DNA from: Prionace glauca
Taxonomy: Eukaryota; Chordata; Chondrichthyes; Carcharhiniformes; Carcharhinidae
DNA length: 64,000 bases
Assembly (NCBI GenBank): GCA_037974335.1
Contig: CM075729.1
Location: 125,625,498 to 125,689,497 of the forward strand
Direction of reading: 5' to 3'
Both the position numbers and the translations under genes were made by a program. This document shows positions 42,611-57,600 of this stretch, one piece after another. The notes under the pieces were generated by a model. That model ran no database searches. It was not told the origin of the DNA and worked only from the letters and a program-made list of their open reading frames with translations. The stretch's first letter is position 1. The number at the start of each line of letters is the position of its first letter.

Positions 42611-45600
42611 GTAAGTGAATAGTCGCGCTCTGATTGTTTAAATATTGTAAAAAAAAACCATGGGAGGCAACATTTCTTTCGCTGCACTATTAACCCAGAA
42701 TCTCAGCTATTGTTCTGGGGACCCGGGTTCAAATCCCCCCACGGCAGGTGACGGAATCTGATTTCAGTAAAGATCTCTGGAATTAAGAATCTGTTGGGGG
42801 GCAGCACGGTGGCATAGTGCTTAGCACTGCTGCCTCACAGTGTCAGGGACCTGGGTTCAATTCTGGCCTTGGGTCACTGTCTGTGTGGAATTTGCACATT
42901 CTCCCCGTGTCTGCATGGGTTTCCTCCGTGTGCTCCGGTTTCCTCCCACACTCTAAAGATGTGCGAGTTAGGTTGATTGTCCCTGCTAAGTTGACCCTTG
43001 TGTTAGAGGATTAGCAGGATAAATATGTGGGGTTATGGGAATGGGATATGGTTGGGATTGTGGTCGGTGCAGAGTGAATGGCCTCCTTTTACACTGTAGA
43101 GATTTTATGATGCCCATGAAACTATTATCAATTGTCAAGGAAAAAAACATCTGGTTCACTAATGTCCTTTAGGGAAGGATACCTACCGTCCTTGTCTGGT
43201 CTATATATGCCTCCAGAGCCACAGCAATGTGGTTGACTCTCAACTGCCCTCGGGTACCTGGAGTTGGGCAATAAATGCTGGCCAGCCAGCGATGACAACG
43301 TTCCATGAATCAATAAAGAAAACAATTAGACAGACCAAGTAAACGATCGCGTACATTTCTAAAACACGAGAAAAGCACGCCTTAATGCTTTGCTATATTG
43401 GTCTAAGGGAAGGTAGCGATAAAGACTAACCCAACATTTGCTGTTCTCCTTTATAATTACACAGACCCACCAACTGATATTTAGCATTAAGTTCCCTTTT
43501 TAACTTTTGTTTTGCAAAGCATTACGAGGTACTAACCGAATTCGGAAGCCTGATAGCAATAATTCAACTGAACATCTGAATGACTTGGTGTTTTTCATCC
43601 ACTCACGTTATATATCTATATTGATATATTCGGAATGCTTTTTGCAGCAAATTATTAAACCACGTGCTTACATTTCTCTGTTTTTTTTTTCTATGTCTAC
43701 TATCTAAAGAAATGCCTTGCTCAGTTACCTCCCTGGAACTAATAACACACAATTGTTAGTGAGGTTTTTTTTAACGGACTCTGTGGTCTCTGCAAATCAA
43801 AGAACTCCTTCAATTTAGTAACTGTCGAGTCATTTAGCCCACGAATAGTTCCTCGTGCATTTTTGAAATTCTCAATCCTAACTGTTGTTTCTTCCTCACA
43901 CCGAAGACCTTTATTCCTTCCGTTACAATTGCCAACAAAATATTCCGCCTTCTTGCGACCTATAGGGAATAAATTCCTACAGCATTTCCGATTTTTTGGG
44001 CTGCTTGTAATTTGTGAATATTCCAAAATCCTTTGACCGATATACAGACTGACTCCAGTTAAATAAAAAACAAATTACTGCAGATTCTGGAATCTGAAAC
44101 CAAAAGAGAAAATGTTGGAAAATCTCAGCCGATCTGGCAGCATCTGTGATCGGCTTTGACAAAGGGTCACCTGAATTCGAACCATCAACTCTTTTCTCTC
44201 CTTGCTCCCAGAGCTGCTAAGATTTTCCAACGTTTCCTCTTTTGGTTAAAGACTGACTCCTGTTTGCGCAATCCATTATAATTTTAGATCATTGGGCCAT
44301 GTGCTCTTTTAGATATTCTAAAAAGAAATCCCAATTGTCGACAGTTCCTCAAAGTTCATTCCCTTCAATTCAGGGTTTAACCGTACAACTCCGTACCTCT
44401 TCTGATGCAATACCCCTGATACAATCTCACCAGCAAGCTATGGTTTTCAAATCGCCAATCTAGAGGGTTTGGTTTTGCTTCCTGCAATGCAGCCAAGTTG
44501 ACAAATACTTTACACAAATAATTGCTGAAAATTGTACAATGAATCAGAAGTTACAGAACTACTCTTTCTAATAATCTTTTGCTCTAACGTTTGGGTTTAA
44601 TATCAAGATACTTTTAAATAAAGGATTTGCAAAGCATTGCCAGTGATATTATCGAGTAATATCTATATTCAGATGCCAGGTGCTAACAACTCAAAACAAC
44701 TGTTGGCTCCAATTCTCCCGGTATTATTGGAAAGAACATGTGGTGTACTTCATATTGTTTTTTCTTTTCAAAATGAGCCAATACGTTGATAGAATTGTGC
44801 TGCCAGAAAACAGACATGCAACTAAGCGTACAGTTTAGAATAGTGACTGTAATACTTTGTTGCTTATCGTGGAAGAATACTTTCTGTCAAGTCAGAAATC
44901 TTATTGTCACAAATTTCGGGTAGGGATCAGAGAGAAATGTGCGTTTCTTGTTAATCGTGTAAACAACGTTCATAATATTTCTTTATTATTGTTACTCGCA
45001 GCCGAAAAATCGATAAGTTTAATCTCCATCTAACCATGCAGTCATTGTTTTTAAGGATTACTTTACATCATGTGGGCGAGGCTGGCTAGGCCAACATATA
45101 TTACCCACCACTAGTTACCCTTGTCAAGTTAACGGTGAACTGTGTTCTTGAACCACTGCAATCCATGTGCTGTAGGCAGACCTATGATGCTGTTAGGGAG
45201 GGAGTTCTAGGATGTTGACTTAGCGGCAGTGAAGGAACAGCGATGTATTAGCAAGTCAGGGTGATGATCGGCAGTTGACGGTGTTGCCATGTATCTACTG
45301 TCCATGTCATTCTCGATGTTTGGAACCTGCTGCCGAAGGAACACTGATGAGTTCAGGCAGTACAAATTGTTAATGGTACACAAGCTGCCACTGTTCGTTG
45401 GTGGCGGAAGGATCGAATGCTTGTGGAATGCATAGCAGTCAAGTAGTTTGCTTTGTCTTGGATGATGCCAAGCATCTTGAGCGCTGTTGGACCTGCAGTC
45501 ATTTAAGCAAGTAGAGAGCATCACATCCCTTGCGCCTTGTGGATGGCGTACAGATTTTGGGCAGTCAGGAGGTGAATTAATCGGCCCAGGGTTCCTAGCA

Positions 45601-48600
45601 TTTAACCTGCTCTTGTAGCTACAGTATTTATACCGCTAGTCCAGTTCTGGTCAACGTTAATCCCCACGATGCTGATTAAAAATAAACCAGTGAATTAGCA
45701 CGAAAACTAAACACGTAGCTTTGTTATGTGTGAATACATTGGAATGATCATATTTTTATACGCCGCATCCGATATATTCATACATAGCTGTTCCTTTACT
45801 TTGAGGAGAGCAGCGCTTAAGCAAAGGGATGACACCCAATAGGGTTAATGTCCTAGATTGTAATATGTAAATCTAGAAAGTAAATTCAATTCAGTTATTT
45901 ATGGTCATGGTATGGATAAGGATATTTCCTTGATCGAAGCTCAACTCAGCACATATATAAAAAAGCATTCAATCTTCAATGAAAAATCCAGTTCATGTTT
46001 TCAGGAGAAACAAGGGCCTCACTTCAATATGTGAGCAGCTATTCAAACAGGTTCACAAACAAACATATTTTCCTGCATTAATCTATTCCTTGATGGTTGC
46101 TTGGCACAGGAACTGTGTTCGGCCAGATCTCTGAATATACTTGGGAAATGTTTTGTTTTCCTGAATTCATGATGTGGACAGTTTTCAATGATTTGTTGTG
46201 CACTGTAGTATTCTATGACTCTGTTAACATTCAAAAGTATGGGCCACGTTTGTCAAGTGGGGTTAGGTGGACAGGTCAGGGCCTTTTCTGCGGCGGTGCT
46301 GACTCAATGGACCGAAGGGCCTCTTCTGTGATTCTTCTCGTTTATTGTTCCATTAACACTCAGTGTTAATATCAAATGCTAGTGTAGAATCATAGAATCC
46401 TACAGTGCAGAAGGAAGCCATTCGGCCTATCGAGTCTGCAGGGAGCAGAATCCCACGCAGGTCCTATCCCCATAACCCTGTGCATTTACCCTAGCTAGCC
46501 CCGCTGACACTAAGGGACAATTTAGTATGGCCAATCCACCGACCCTGCACATTTTTGGACTGTGGGAGGAAACCCACGCAGACACGAGGAGAATGTGCAA
46601 ATTCCTCACAAACAGTGACCCAAGCAAGGAATCAAGCCCGTGTGCCTGGTGCTGTGAGGCAGCAGTGCTAACCACTGTTTCATCATGCCGCCCATTTCGA
46701 ATCATACTCTGTCCCTATGTATTAATGAAACATATTTTATTATAATATCCTATTTCTGAAATCAGATATTTCAGACAATTATCTAAGGATAAACCTATTA
46801 AATTGATTTTTTATTTTGTAGTATCAATTCAACAATACAAAATTGTTTTTGATTTTCTCTTCATTATTTTCTATTTATACCTGTTATTCCCTCTTTCCTT
46901 TTCCAATACTTTCTGTGTTGAATTTTTTAATCATACATATCATAATTGATTTCGAAACTAATGATCACAAACTGTTGAACTAATGCAGAGAGCAATCTGA
47001 GGTTGCATGATTTGCCATTCAAGACTTCCCAAAGTTTTAGGGTTTATTTATTAGTTTATTTACTCGCGTCACAAGTAAGAACAAACACTGCAATGAATTT
47101 ACTGTGATAATCACCTACTCACCATACCCCAGGGCCCGTTCGGGTACACTAAGGAAGAATTTAGCACGGCCAATGCAAATAACCAGTACATCTTTTGGAC
47201 TATGGGAGGAAAAGAACTTCATGGCTAATGAGTGCCAAATGAACCATAACCCTTTTTTGCTCAATAGGCCAATGCGCCAAATGTTTTGTTCATATCGAGA
47301 TTCTTCAATTAGGACACAAGAGTTTTTTTTCGTTTTTTTTTCTGTAGAGCATCAACGTTTCTCTACTGTATCTTGAGGAGAAAAACATTCCCTTATTTAC
47401 TGCATCAATATTTTCTTAGAATGATATGCGCTTACGACGTGCAATTATTTGTGTCATAGGCGAAGGTGCCACAACTAAACAGAATGGTATTGGTTCAACA
47501 TGCGTGATACACTATTCTTCGTTAATTAATCCTTGTCTTTCTTTGTAAACCGCTAGGTATCCAGACCGCCACTTCCCTCATAGTGCAAAGCCGCGGTCCA
47601 ATTCATACATTCCAAGGTGGAAACGTGACTTTGAATTGCAGTTTTCCGTTAGATGGGCTGGGAACTTACAGCTGGAGAAGGGATGACAGCCCCATAGATT
47701 TTGAGTCTCCGAAGTACAAGGACAGAATTGTTAAAGCGGACCAGCATGCTTTCAATTCGAGGAAGGATGCATCCATTCTCATTAAGAATATGACAGAATG
47801 CGAGTCCGGGGTGTATTACTGTGAGATTGAAATATTGGGGAAACCGAAGCAATCAGGCAATGGAACATTGGTGACTGTACAACGTAAGGAAATCTAACCA
47901 GAAAGCTTTGCATTTCGGTTCGCACAGTTAAAATTCTCCCCCATTCTTTCCACCATGCTGTTGTTACTCTGCTTTTGTGAAACTCATTTTTGATTTCCGA
48001 ATGGTTAAAAGGTCTAGTTCTTTCATTCCGTCCATGTACTTCGCTCTCTCCCCATGTCCATATTCTTTGTATGCCTCTGTTTCCTCTCCGCCTGCCTATC
48101 TCCCTATCCATTTCTAGCTTTATGTCCCTTTGTGTCTCTTCGCTATTGTTCTTTCGTTACGAATTTATGAAGCAGCAACTTATGCGTTATTTCTTTCTTC
48201 AGATGTTTGCAACAAGTCACTTCCTGTAAACAACTTTCCGTTTGACTGGATATGGATCGCAGTGGCAGGAGGGGTCACCTTGCTTATTATGCTGGTATTG
48301 CTGATAGTGATCATAGTTCTTGCTCGACGAAATAAAGGTATTTGAAGTATTGAAAAGAGTAGCCATAATTTGGCATTTTTTACTATCATGCTTCATTCTA
48401 CCAAACTACATTACAATGTGTCAATTTTATAGAAAACGTCAAGTGAATAATCAATACATTTTACAGTAAACAAGAGCATTCATGATACCAAAGCTTTTCA
48501 TATTTGAAGTATATGGTTCCCTCTGGTCTGCGTATTATAATAAAGCATGGTGTTCAGTCACTACAGAAAGCATAAGAAATAAGCTTTACTCGATCTATGG

Positions 48601-51600
48601 ATGTAGAAACATTCATTACATTTCATGCATGCTGTGCTGAAAGACAGATCCTTGCCCCACTGTCTGCTGATGCTTCATCATGAAGCATTTCCTTGTCAGC
48701 TCGATGTCTATCAGTGAACTTTGCCATTGCCTCCACTCTCAGGGATAGGATGAAGAGACAGTTCTCAAGACTACCTCAGTTGAGGGTGGACCAGAATCCG
48801 CGTTGTTGGTGTTATAGAAACATAGAAAATGGGAGCAGGATGAGGCAAATTGGCTCTTCGAGCCTGCTCTGTCATTCATCACTACCATGGCCGATCGTCC
48901 AAGTCAATAGCCCAATCCTGCTTTTTCCCCATAACTTTTGATCTCATTCACTCCAAATGCTATATCTAGTTGCCTCTTGAATACATTCAATATTTTGTCA
49001 TCAGCTACTTCCTGCGGTATTGAATTCCACAGGTTCACCGCTCTTTGGGTGAAGACATGTCTCCTTATCTCCGTCCTAAATTGTGTAGCCTATATCCTTG
49101 GATTGGGACCACTGGTTCTGGACACAACCAACATCGGGAATATGCTAGCATCGACTCCATCTAGTCCTGTTACAATTTTATCAACCTCTACGAGATTCTT
49201 CCCTCATTCGTCGAACTCCAGCGAAAACAATCCTAACCTAGTCAATATCTCCTCATACATCAATCTCCCCATCACAGGAATCAGTCTAGTAAACTTTTGC
49301 TGTACTTCCTCGAGAGCAAGAGCATCTTTCCTCAGAAAAAGAGACCAAAGCTGCACACAATATTCTTGGTGTGGCTACACCAAGTCCTTCTATAATTGGA
49401 ACAACACCTCCACTGTCCTGTTCTTGAAACCTCCCGCAATATACCATTTGCCTTCTTTACCGTCTGCTGCACCTGCATGATTACGTTCAGCGACTGATGC
49501 ACAAGGCTTATCCTGAAGCACACTATTTAGCTGCCTAAGCTAAAGACTCTGCCTAAGAACTTATACTAGTTAGGAAAGATTAAGGAGGCGGCATGTGTTT
49601 CCAATGGAAAAGGAAGATTCGGAGCCACCCCGATTTTCAAAATTATGAGGGACGGTAGCACCACTTGACTACTAATCTAGAGGCCCAGATTAAAGCTTCC
49701 CCACGTGGCTGATGGTAGGACTTAAATTATATCAATAAATCTGGAATATAAAGCTAGTCTCAGTGCTGTTGACCACTAGATTATCACCGATTTTCATAAA
49801 AGCCCTTTGATTCACTCATGTCTTCTGGAGATGTAAGTTTGCCGTCGATAAGTGACTCCAGATCCAGAGCAACATGGTTGATTCTCAAAAATGGCCGAAC
49901 AGGCAGTTCAATTCAAGGCCAATTTGGGAGTGGGTGACACACGTCAGCGACATTGCATGAAAGGATTAATAAACAAACAAAGAGTGTGGAAGCGTTTGAC
50001 AAGTGCAAGTTCAGAGACTTAGCATAGGCTATTTATGAGGCAGAACAGAACTACGAGCCATCAATACAACCTGCCCATTAATAAATTCAATCATGCATTC
50101 GCGTTAACCCGCTTTATCTGGAAAGCGATTAGAATATGAAGCTTCGCCCACAAACTTAGTTAAAACCACTAGTACAGAGACATTTAATGGGACACTAGAG
50201 AAACACTTGAGAGACAAAAACAAGTTCAAGAACCCGCTGATGGGGTTAGATGAAGACGCGTTTTAACCATTTTTTGTAGATCAAAAAGAACAGCATGAAG
50301 CAGCGGAATCCCATGGTCTGTTCATGTGCTGTAACTAGCTTGTAATTTTTAAATTAGCGTGTTTTGGAAAAGTATTATTTCATGGGATAGCATAAACGGC
50401 ATTTATTACTCATTCATAATAACTCTCTTCAGAGGCCAATTAAGAGCCCACCATATTGGGTCTGAAGTCACATATAAGGCAGGTCGGTTTAAGGTGGCAG
50501 GTTTTTCTCCAGGGAAATGTACTAATAAACCAGATGGGGATTCATTTTACACCAGTCGATGGTTGTTTTCATGGTTCCCAATACTGAGGCTAGCTTTTAA
50601 CTCCAGACTTATTAATTCATTTTATACTTCACCAACAATAAAATCCCACCATGGCTGAGATGCCATGGTGGGATTTTATTGTTCCCCGAGCATTAGCCTG
50701 GGTCTGCCAATCGCTCGTCCAGTGTATTGCCACCACATGCCAAAAGAGCTTTTATTTTTCAGAAAACATGAATTGCAGGGCAATAGTTCAATACATCTTA
50801 ATACTCTAACGTGTTGCCAGGAACCTAGCAACAGAGAAAAATTAAAGGAAGTGACATTAAGAGGTAGGCAAAAATAGGTTAGGAACAGCAGATATTGATT
50901 GTGAGTAAGTTCATAATGTTAATTTCCTATTTATGCCACTATAGCACATTTACAGAAAGTCCACCTGAGCAGAGTTACGCGATTTCAATATTTTTGAGAT
51001 CGCATTGTGGTCATTCTTTCGGATATCAATTGTCAATATTAATAACAGAATTAACCACAATTATATTTAATTATTTTCTTATTTACAGCTTACGCTTTAC
51101 TTGTCAGGTAAGACAATCAATACTTCCTTGCCAATTTGTAATGTCCTAATGACTTACTGCAAGTGTTTGCACACGATGAAAAATTACAGCACATCTGCTA
51201 AATATCTTTTTGTTCTACAGAGAATGTTCTTCTTTTGATTGCGCAAAAGAACCAGGTAAGTGATCGCCATCTTTATTTGATCAAGATGTTAGCAGTTGTT
51301 TGTATTAATATAAAAAGATCTGCAGGTTGTGTGTATGTACATGCATGTATGTATGTGTGTGAGTCTGTGTATGCATGTAAATAAACGTGAGGTTGTGTGT
51401 GAATGCCTGTATGTGTACGTGAGTGTTTATATGTATCTGTTTGTGTATGTGTCTCTGCGTGTTGTGTGTGTTTTTCTTTGTGTGTGGATGTGTATATGTG
51501 TCTCTGTTTTTGTGAATGTGTGTGCGTATGTGTGTGTTTGTGTGTGTATGCGTGTGAGTCCGTGTGTGTGTGTCTATGCGTGTGTTTCTTCAAATCAAAC

Positions 51601-54600
51601 AAACCACTGGGTTAGAAAGCACAAAAATAAACACAGCACGCAAATATACAAATAAAAGTTTATTCATGCAACATTGTGCTTAAAATGGATCAACCTACAT
51701 TGATCCACCGATTGTTATTAGTTAGCAAAATAAGAATTTGTCTTTATTCAGAGCAGCAAGGAATATATATTCTCTTCAATCGGGAAATAAACAGATTGGA
51801 ATTTGATCACATGTCAACTAAATTTTGAAAGTGGTGGCCTTTCAGCAGTGAGATGATTCAGAAAAAGTTATTTTATTTCAACACAGCAGTCACTGACTGA
51901 GCTCAGGGTGATTCTGAGGTTTCTTTCCATGACCTGTAAAGGAATCAGAATTGAAAATTGGAAAGTTTAGCTTAACATAAACTTGTATTTAAAATCAGAA
52001 TAAAATACATTTTGAAATGTCATTTCCATTCAGGCTCATTTACACACTTTCTTAACATTGTGATAACAATTTGGAGCCATGAAGTCAAAATCGGCTTCAG
52101 AGGCGCTGGTAAGGCAAACTGTTCCCATTTTGTACAGGCAGACAGTTATACATTTGAGGAGTGGTGAAGTGTAAGTGACATTCACGGTATTTATACTGCA
52201 AGCCTTTATCACAAAACGGATACAAGCAAACACGTTTTAATGAAAGCAGAAAGCTTCCTTAAGTCTTTTTCTTTAGAGAAATGCTCTTAACTGAAAATGC
52301 AGAAACATCAATCTTAGCAACAACATCCACGCTCTCATAACGTCGCTATTTATATAACATTCAAGACTTCACGCCTTATTTTCTCTCAACTATTTTGAAA
52401 TATGAACTCCTTCTCATGGCCTGGTCAACTTTTATTGCTAGATACTCCTGCGGTACGCGAAGCAATATCAGCATAGTTTAAGTAAGATCATAAGAACGTG
52501 ATAAATGTGAGCAGGAGTAGACCATTCGACTCCTTAACCCTCTTCCATCATTCAATGTGATCTGGCTGCTCCGCTGGCTGAACCACATGTGCCCCTGTAG
52601 TGGCCAGCTCCTGTATTCAGAAGTTGCTGAATTGACCAGAAACTATTTCGGTCAATTTCAGCTTCAAAAACAACACTAGAATTAATCTATAGAGTAAACA
52701 ACGTATGCATATTCGTATACAGAGAATATTATTTTAAGTCAGTGTAAACTGATAGGAAAAACACTGAGAAAAACACTTGAATTGCTGTTAGTGCCAACGA
52801 CGGAGGCTGCAAAGAGTTAAAACAGTCCATTTCTGTAAACCACTACAACACAAAACGGCTGTGATCAGATGTAGGTTTAAATAAAACAGTATGCGTAAAG
52901 CACACAATAAAAAAGAACATCTGACCGCCTGTTAGTCTTCCCAAAATAAGTACAAATTCCGAAATGTGCTGTATGGTCACTTAAATTTTTTTTAGTCTTT
53001 TTACTCTTCCCGTACTTACGACACGAATGGATGCAGAATTATTTTGCTGCCTTTGTTTGCCCGAAAGGTTTAACCATCCATTTTTCCTCTCGGCACGATC
53101 ACTCTTTACAGCTTTTGTATTCCCGAATGAGCCACTGCTAGCCAGCTATTTTCCTTTCTGTAGCTGTAATCCATTCTCTTCTGCTTCTATTTTTAACAAT
53201 TTCTGCTTATTCTCTTTTTTTAAACTTCTCGCATACGATAAGAGCCAACGACGGCATGGAACCTCGCTTGCACAAAATAAAGCATCGATCTGTTCCAGAC
53301 TACATTATTCCCTGTTGAGGATATTCCCGTGTTGGTCACAATAACTTGGCCACACAATAACTTGGCCACATCCTTTCCGCTTCTTTGCACAGGCGTGGGC
53401 AGCAGTTCACATTTATTCGCTGCCAGAATACCCACATCGCCAGTTATTCTTTCAACCAGTTGTCCTTTCCCCATCAGAGGCAAGAGGTGATTCCTCTTAA
53501 TTTTGTAACTTTAATTAGAATGTTGTGTGATGTGTTCAGCAAGAGTTCTTCAATGGCGTTTCCTCGGCCTAGCCATAGAACCCCTAGAACCGTATAGTCC
53601 CTACAGTGCAGAACGAGGTCATGTGGCTCAATGTGTCTTCACACGACTCTCCGAAAGAGCTTCTTACCGAGCTCTCCCCACCAATCCTGGTAATCCCACA
53701 CATTTACCATGGTTAATCTACCTAACATACACATTTTTAGACACTAAAGGGTAAATTAGCATGAACAATCCACTCAACCAGCACATCTTTAGACTGGGAG
53801 GAAAACCGGACGATTCGGAGGAAACCCACGCAGACACGGGGGGAACATACAAATTTCACATAGACAGTAACCCAAGGCTGGAATCAGAGCCGGGTCCTTG
53901 GCACTGTGGGACAGCAGTGCTTACCAGTCTGGACTTGGGTGACTGCCTGTGCAGAGTTCTCATTCTGCCCTTGACTGCGTGTGTTTACTCCGGGTGCTCG
54001 GCTTGTCTCCCACATTCCAAAAATGTGCAGGTGATCTACCCAACTGGCCTGCTGAGGCACAATATCGCAAAATGAGCCTCTAGCCCTTTCTAATTATATT
54101 CTTTCATGTTCACCAATAACTCTTGACAAGAAGCTTTGGTAGTTCAGGTAAATGGAGCCAGAGTGACGATGCATCTTTTTTTACTGAATTAAAGTGCATT
54201 TCATTCTGTGGAACTGTAAACCTACAGCAAACAGCAGTGGTTAAACTTGTTTCAAGAAACATCGACTGAAGTGACAAACGGACTGGTGTTCTCTAGATTG
54301 AGTGCATTTGACAGCTTTATTTCTTTATGTCTGTTTGTGGTCGTTTTGTATTGATAATCCATCGGTCCGGGAGGGATGTTACGGCCTCGCTCGGGCGAGA
54401 CGGACATTTCCATTTTCGGGCCCTCGCCCACGCGGATTCCACGGCGGGCGAGGTGATAGAGTCCTGGCTGTTTTGTAGAATGATAAGGGTTTATCCCTTC
54501 GTAGCCTCCATTGTACTAACAGCAATCCAAGCGTTTTATCAGTGTATTTTCTATAAGCGCATGCTCACTTTATGAATTGGTTTCTCTGTACACTGATATA

Positions 54601-57600
54601 AATAGCTTTTTTTAATGAAATAGATACATTTTGTCTTTCTGTTTAAAGTTGAAATTAACCAAACGAATTTCTGATCAACTCATCAAATTTTGAACATTGT
54701 GGTTGGCGGATCAGTCACAAAAATCTAGAGTTTCACCAGCAGCTGAGGGGCAAGGTCAGCCAAATTGCATTCTAACACATTAAACAGTGAAAGATCTTAA
54801 ATATTAACTAGCTATAACGCACAAACAGAAGAAACGACGAATCAAAAAGCCATCAAAGTTGTACACATACTAAATCTGAATCTTACTTGTCTACACATCC
54901 ACGGCCAGAGTATCTTACAACTTCAAAAGTACTTAATTGATTTAAAAATATCTTTGGAGATCCACAGGTTTGCAAAACTTTCTTTTCTTCTTTAAAGTTT
55001 AGTTTAGACGCTGAGCAGGTGAGTGGGCATATCTCTAAACATGAGTGCACATAGACCTTCAACAGGCAAGGTGGTTTCATTCGCAAGTGCAACATTATTG
55101 AAAAGCTACTTGCTGGAACACACTCGAATGTGCGACTCGGCAGTGAAAATATTTATTTGTCCAAAACATCAGGTGAAATTTAGGTTTGATTTTTATTTGA
55201 TTTGAATTATTGATGTCCCATGTATTGCGATAAAGTGAAAAGTATTGCTTCTTGCGCACTAAAGAGGCAAAGCATACCATTCATAGAGAAGTAAACAGGT
55301 ATTACAGTCATAGCTAGGTTGTAGAGAAAGATCAACTTAATAATATTATAATTCATTCATAAGTCTGATGGCAGTAGGAAAGAAGGTGTTCTTGAGTCGG
55401 TTAGTACGTGACCTCAGACTTTCGTATCTTTTTCCCGATGGAAGCAGGTGGAAGAGAGAATGCCTGAGGTGCATACTGTCCTTAATTATGCTGGCCGCTT
55501 TGTCGAGGCAGCGGGAAGTATAGACAGAATCAATGGATTGAAAGCTGGTTTTTGTGATGTAATGGGCTACATTCATGGTGAGGTAAATTGCCTTTAAAAT
55601 ATGGATTAACCATGTTCTCCTTTTGCCCGAAACAGAAGTGCCTCAGAGAAAGAAAGTACGGGAAGTGCGAGATCGCCCCCAACATCAGGTAAATATGTGT
55701 CTGACTATTTTTTAAGTGTATTTATTAGCCACAAGTAAGGCCGTGAAATTACTGTGAAATTCCGCTAGTCGCCACGCTCCTGTGCCTATTCTGGTCAATG
55801 TATCTCACCAGCACATATTTCAGATTGTGGGAGGAAACCCGAGCCCCCAAAGGAAACGCACACAGATATGGGGAATACGTGCTAACTCCACACAGAAAGT
55901 GATCCAAGCCGGCAATTGAACTTGGGTCTTGGCGTTGTGAGGCAGCAATGCGAACCATAGTGCCGCTCCAAAACATGTCGAGGTCCCATCACACGTGAAA
56001 TATATATCTTCACAGGCACATTTTTGTGCAATCGTATTACATAGAACATAGAAGAGTACAGCACAATAGACGACCTTCGGCCCTCAATGTTGTGCCCAGC
56101 TATGACCAAACCTAAGATCAAGCTATCCTACTCCCTATCATTCCGGTGTGCTCCATGTGCCTATCCAATAACCGGTTGAAAGTACCTAAAGTGTCACACT
56201 CCACTATCACAGCAGGCAGTGTATTCCACACCCCAACCACTCTCTGAGTAAAGAATCTACCTCGGATATCCCTCCTATATCTCCCACCATGAACCTTATA
56301 ATTATGCCGCCTAACAACAGCTACATCCGCCCGAGGAAATAGTCTCTGAACGTCCACTCTATCCATCCCCCTCATCATCTTGTAAACCTCTATTAAGTCG
56401 CCTCTCATCTTCCTCCGCTCTAAAGAGAAAAGACCCAGCTCCCTCAACCTTTCCTCTTAAGACCTACCCTCCAAACCAGGCAGCATCCTGGGAAATCTCC
56501 TCTGCACTCTTTCCAATGCTTCCACATCCTTCTTATAGTGAGGTGACCAGAACTGCACACAATAGTCCAAATGTGGTCTCACCAAGCTCCAGTATAGTTG
56601 CAGCATAACCCCACGGCTCTTAAACTCAAACCCCCCATTAATAAGTACTAACACACTATGAGCCTTCTTTGCTGCTCTATCCACTCAAGTGGCAACCTTC
56701 AGAAATCTGTGGATATGAACCCCAAGATCTCCCTGTTCCTCCACATTCCTCAGAATCCTGCCATTGACCCTGTAATCTGCATTCAAGTTTGTCTGACCAA
56801 AATGAATCACCTCGCACTTTTCAGGGTTAACCTCCATTTACTGTTTTCCTGCCCAGCTCTGCATCCTATCAATGTCTCTTTGCAGCCTGTAAGAGCCCTC
56901 CACCTCATCCACTACACCACCAATCCTGGTGTCATCAACAAATGTGCTAACCCATCCTTCAGCCCCCTCTTCCACATAATTGATAAAAATCACAAAAAGC
57001 AGACGTCCCAGCACTGATCCATGTGGTACGCCGCTGTTAGCTGGCCTTCAGTCTGAAAATCTTCCTTCCACCACCACCCTCTGTCTTCTTTGAGACAACC
57101 AGTTACTTATCCAATGGGGAAAATTTCCTCGTATCCCACATCTCCTTACCTTCTTCACGAGCCTACCATGGGGAACCTTATCAAACGCCTTACTAAAATC
57201 CATGTATACAAGATCAACTGCTCTACTCTCGTCTACACACTTAGTTATCTCCTCAAAGAATTCAATCAAATTTGTGAGGCAGGACTTACCCCTCACAAAA
57301 CCGTGCTGACTACCCTGGATTAAACTGCATCTTTCCAAATGGTCGTAAATCCTATCTCTCAGGGCCCTTTCCATTAATTTACCGATCACCGAAGTAAGAC
57401 TAACTGGCCTATAATTACCAGGGTCATTCCTATTTCCTTCCTTGAAGAGAGGAAGAACATTCGCCACTCTCCAGTCTTCTGGCACAATATCCATGGACAG
57501 TGAGGAATCAAAGATCAAAGCTAAAGGCTTCGCAATCTCACCTCTTGCCTCTCAAAGTATCCTAAGCTGTATCCCATCTGGCCTAGAGGGCTTATCGACC

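Noticed and set aside
51273-51655. Cys/Val- and His/Thr-rich frames on both strands
   Set aside because: Products of the TG-rich low-complexity tract.
53220-53483. 87-codon minus-strand frame in the intron before exon 6
   Set aside because: No recognisable domain, no splice or start context, inside an intron.
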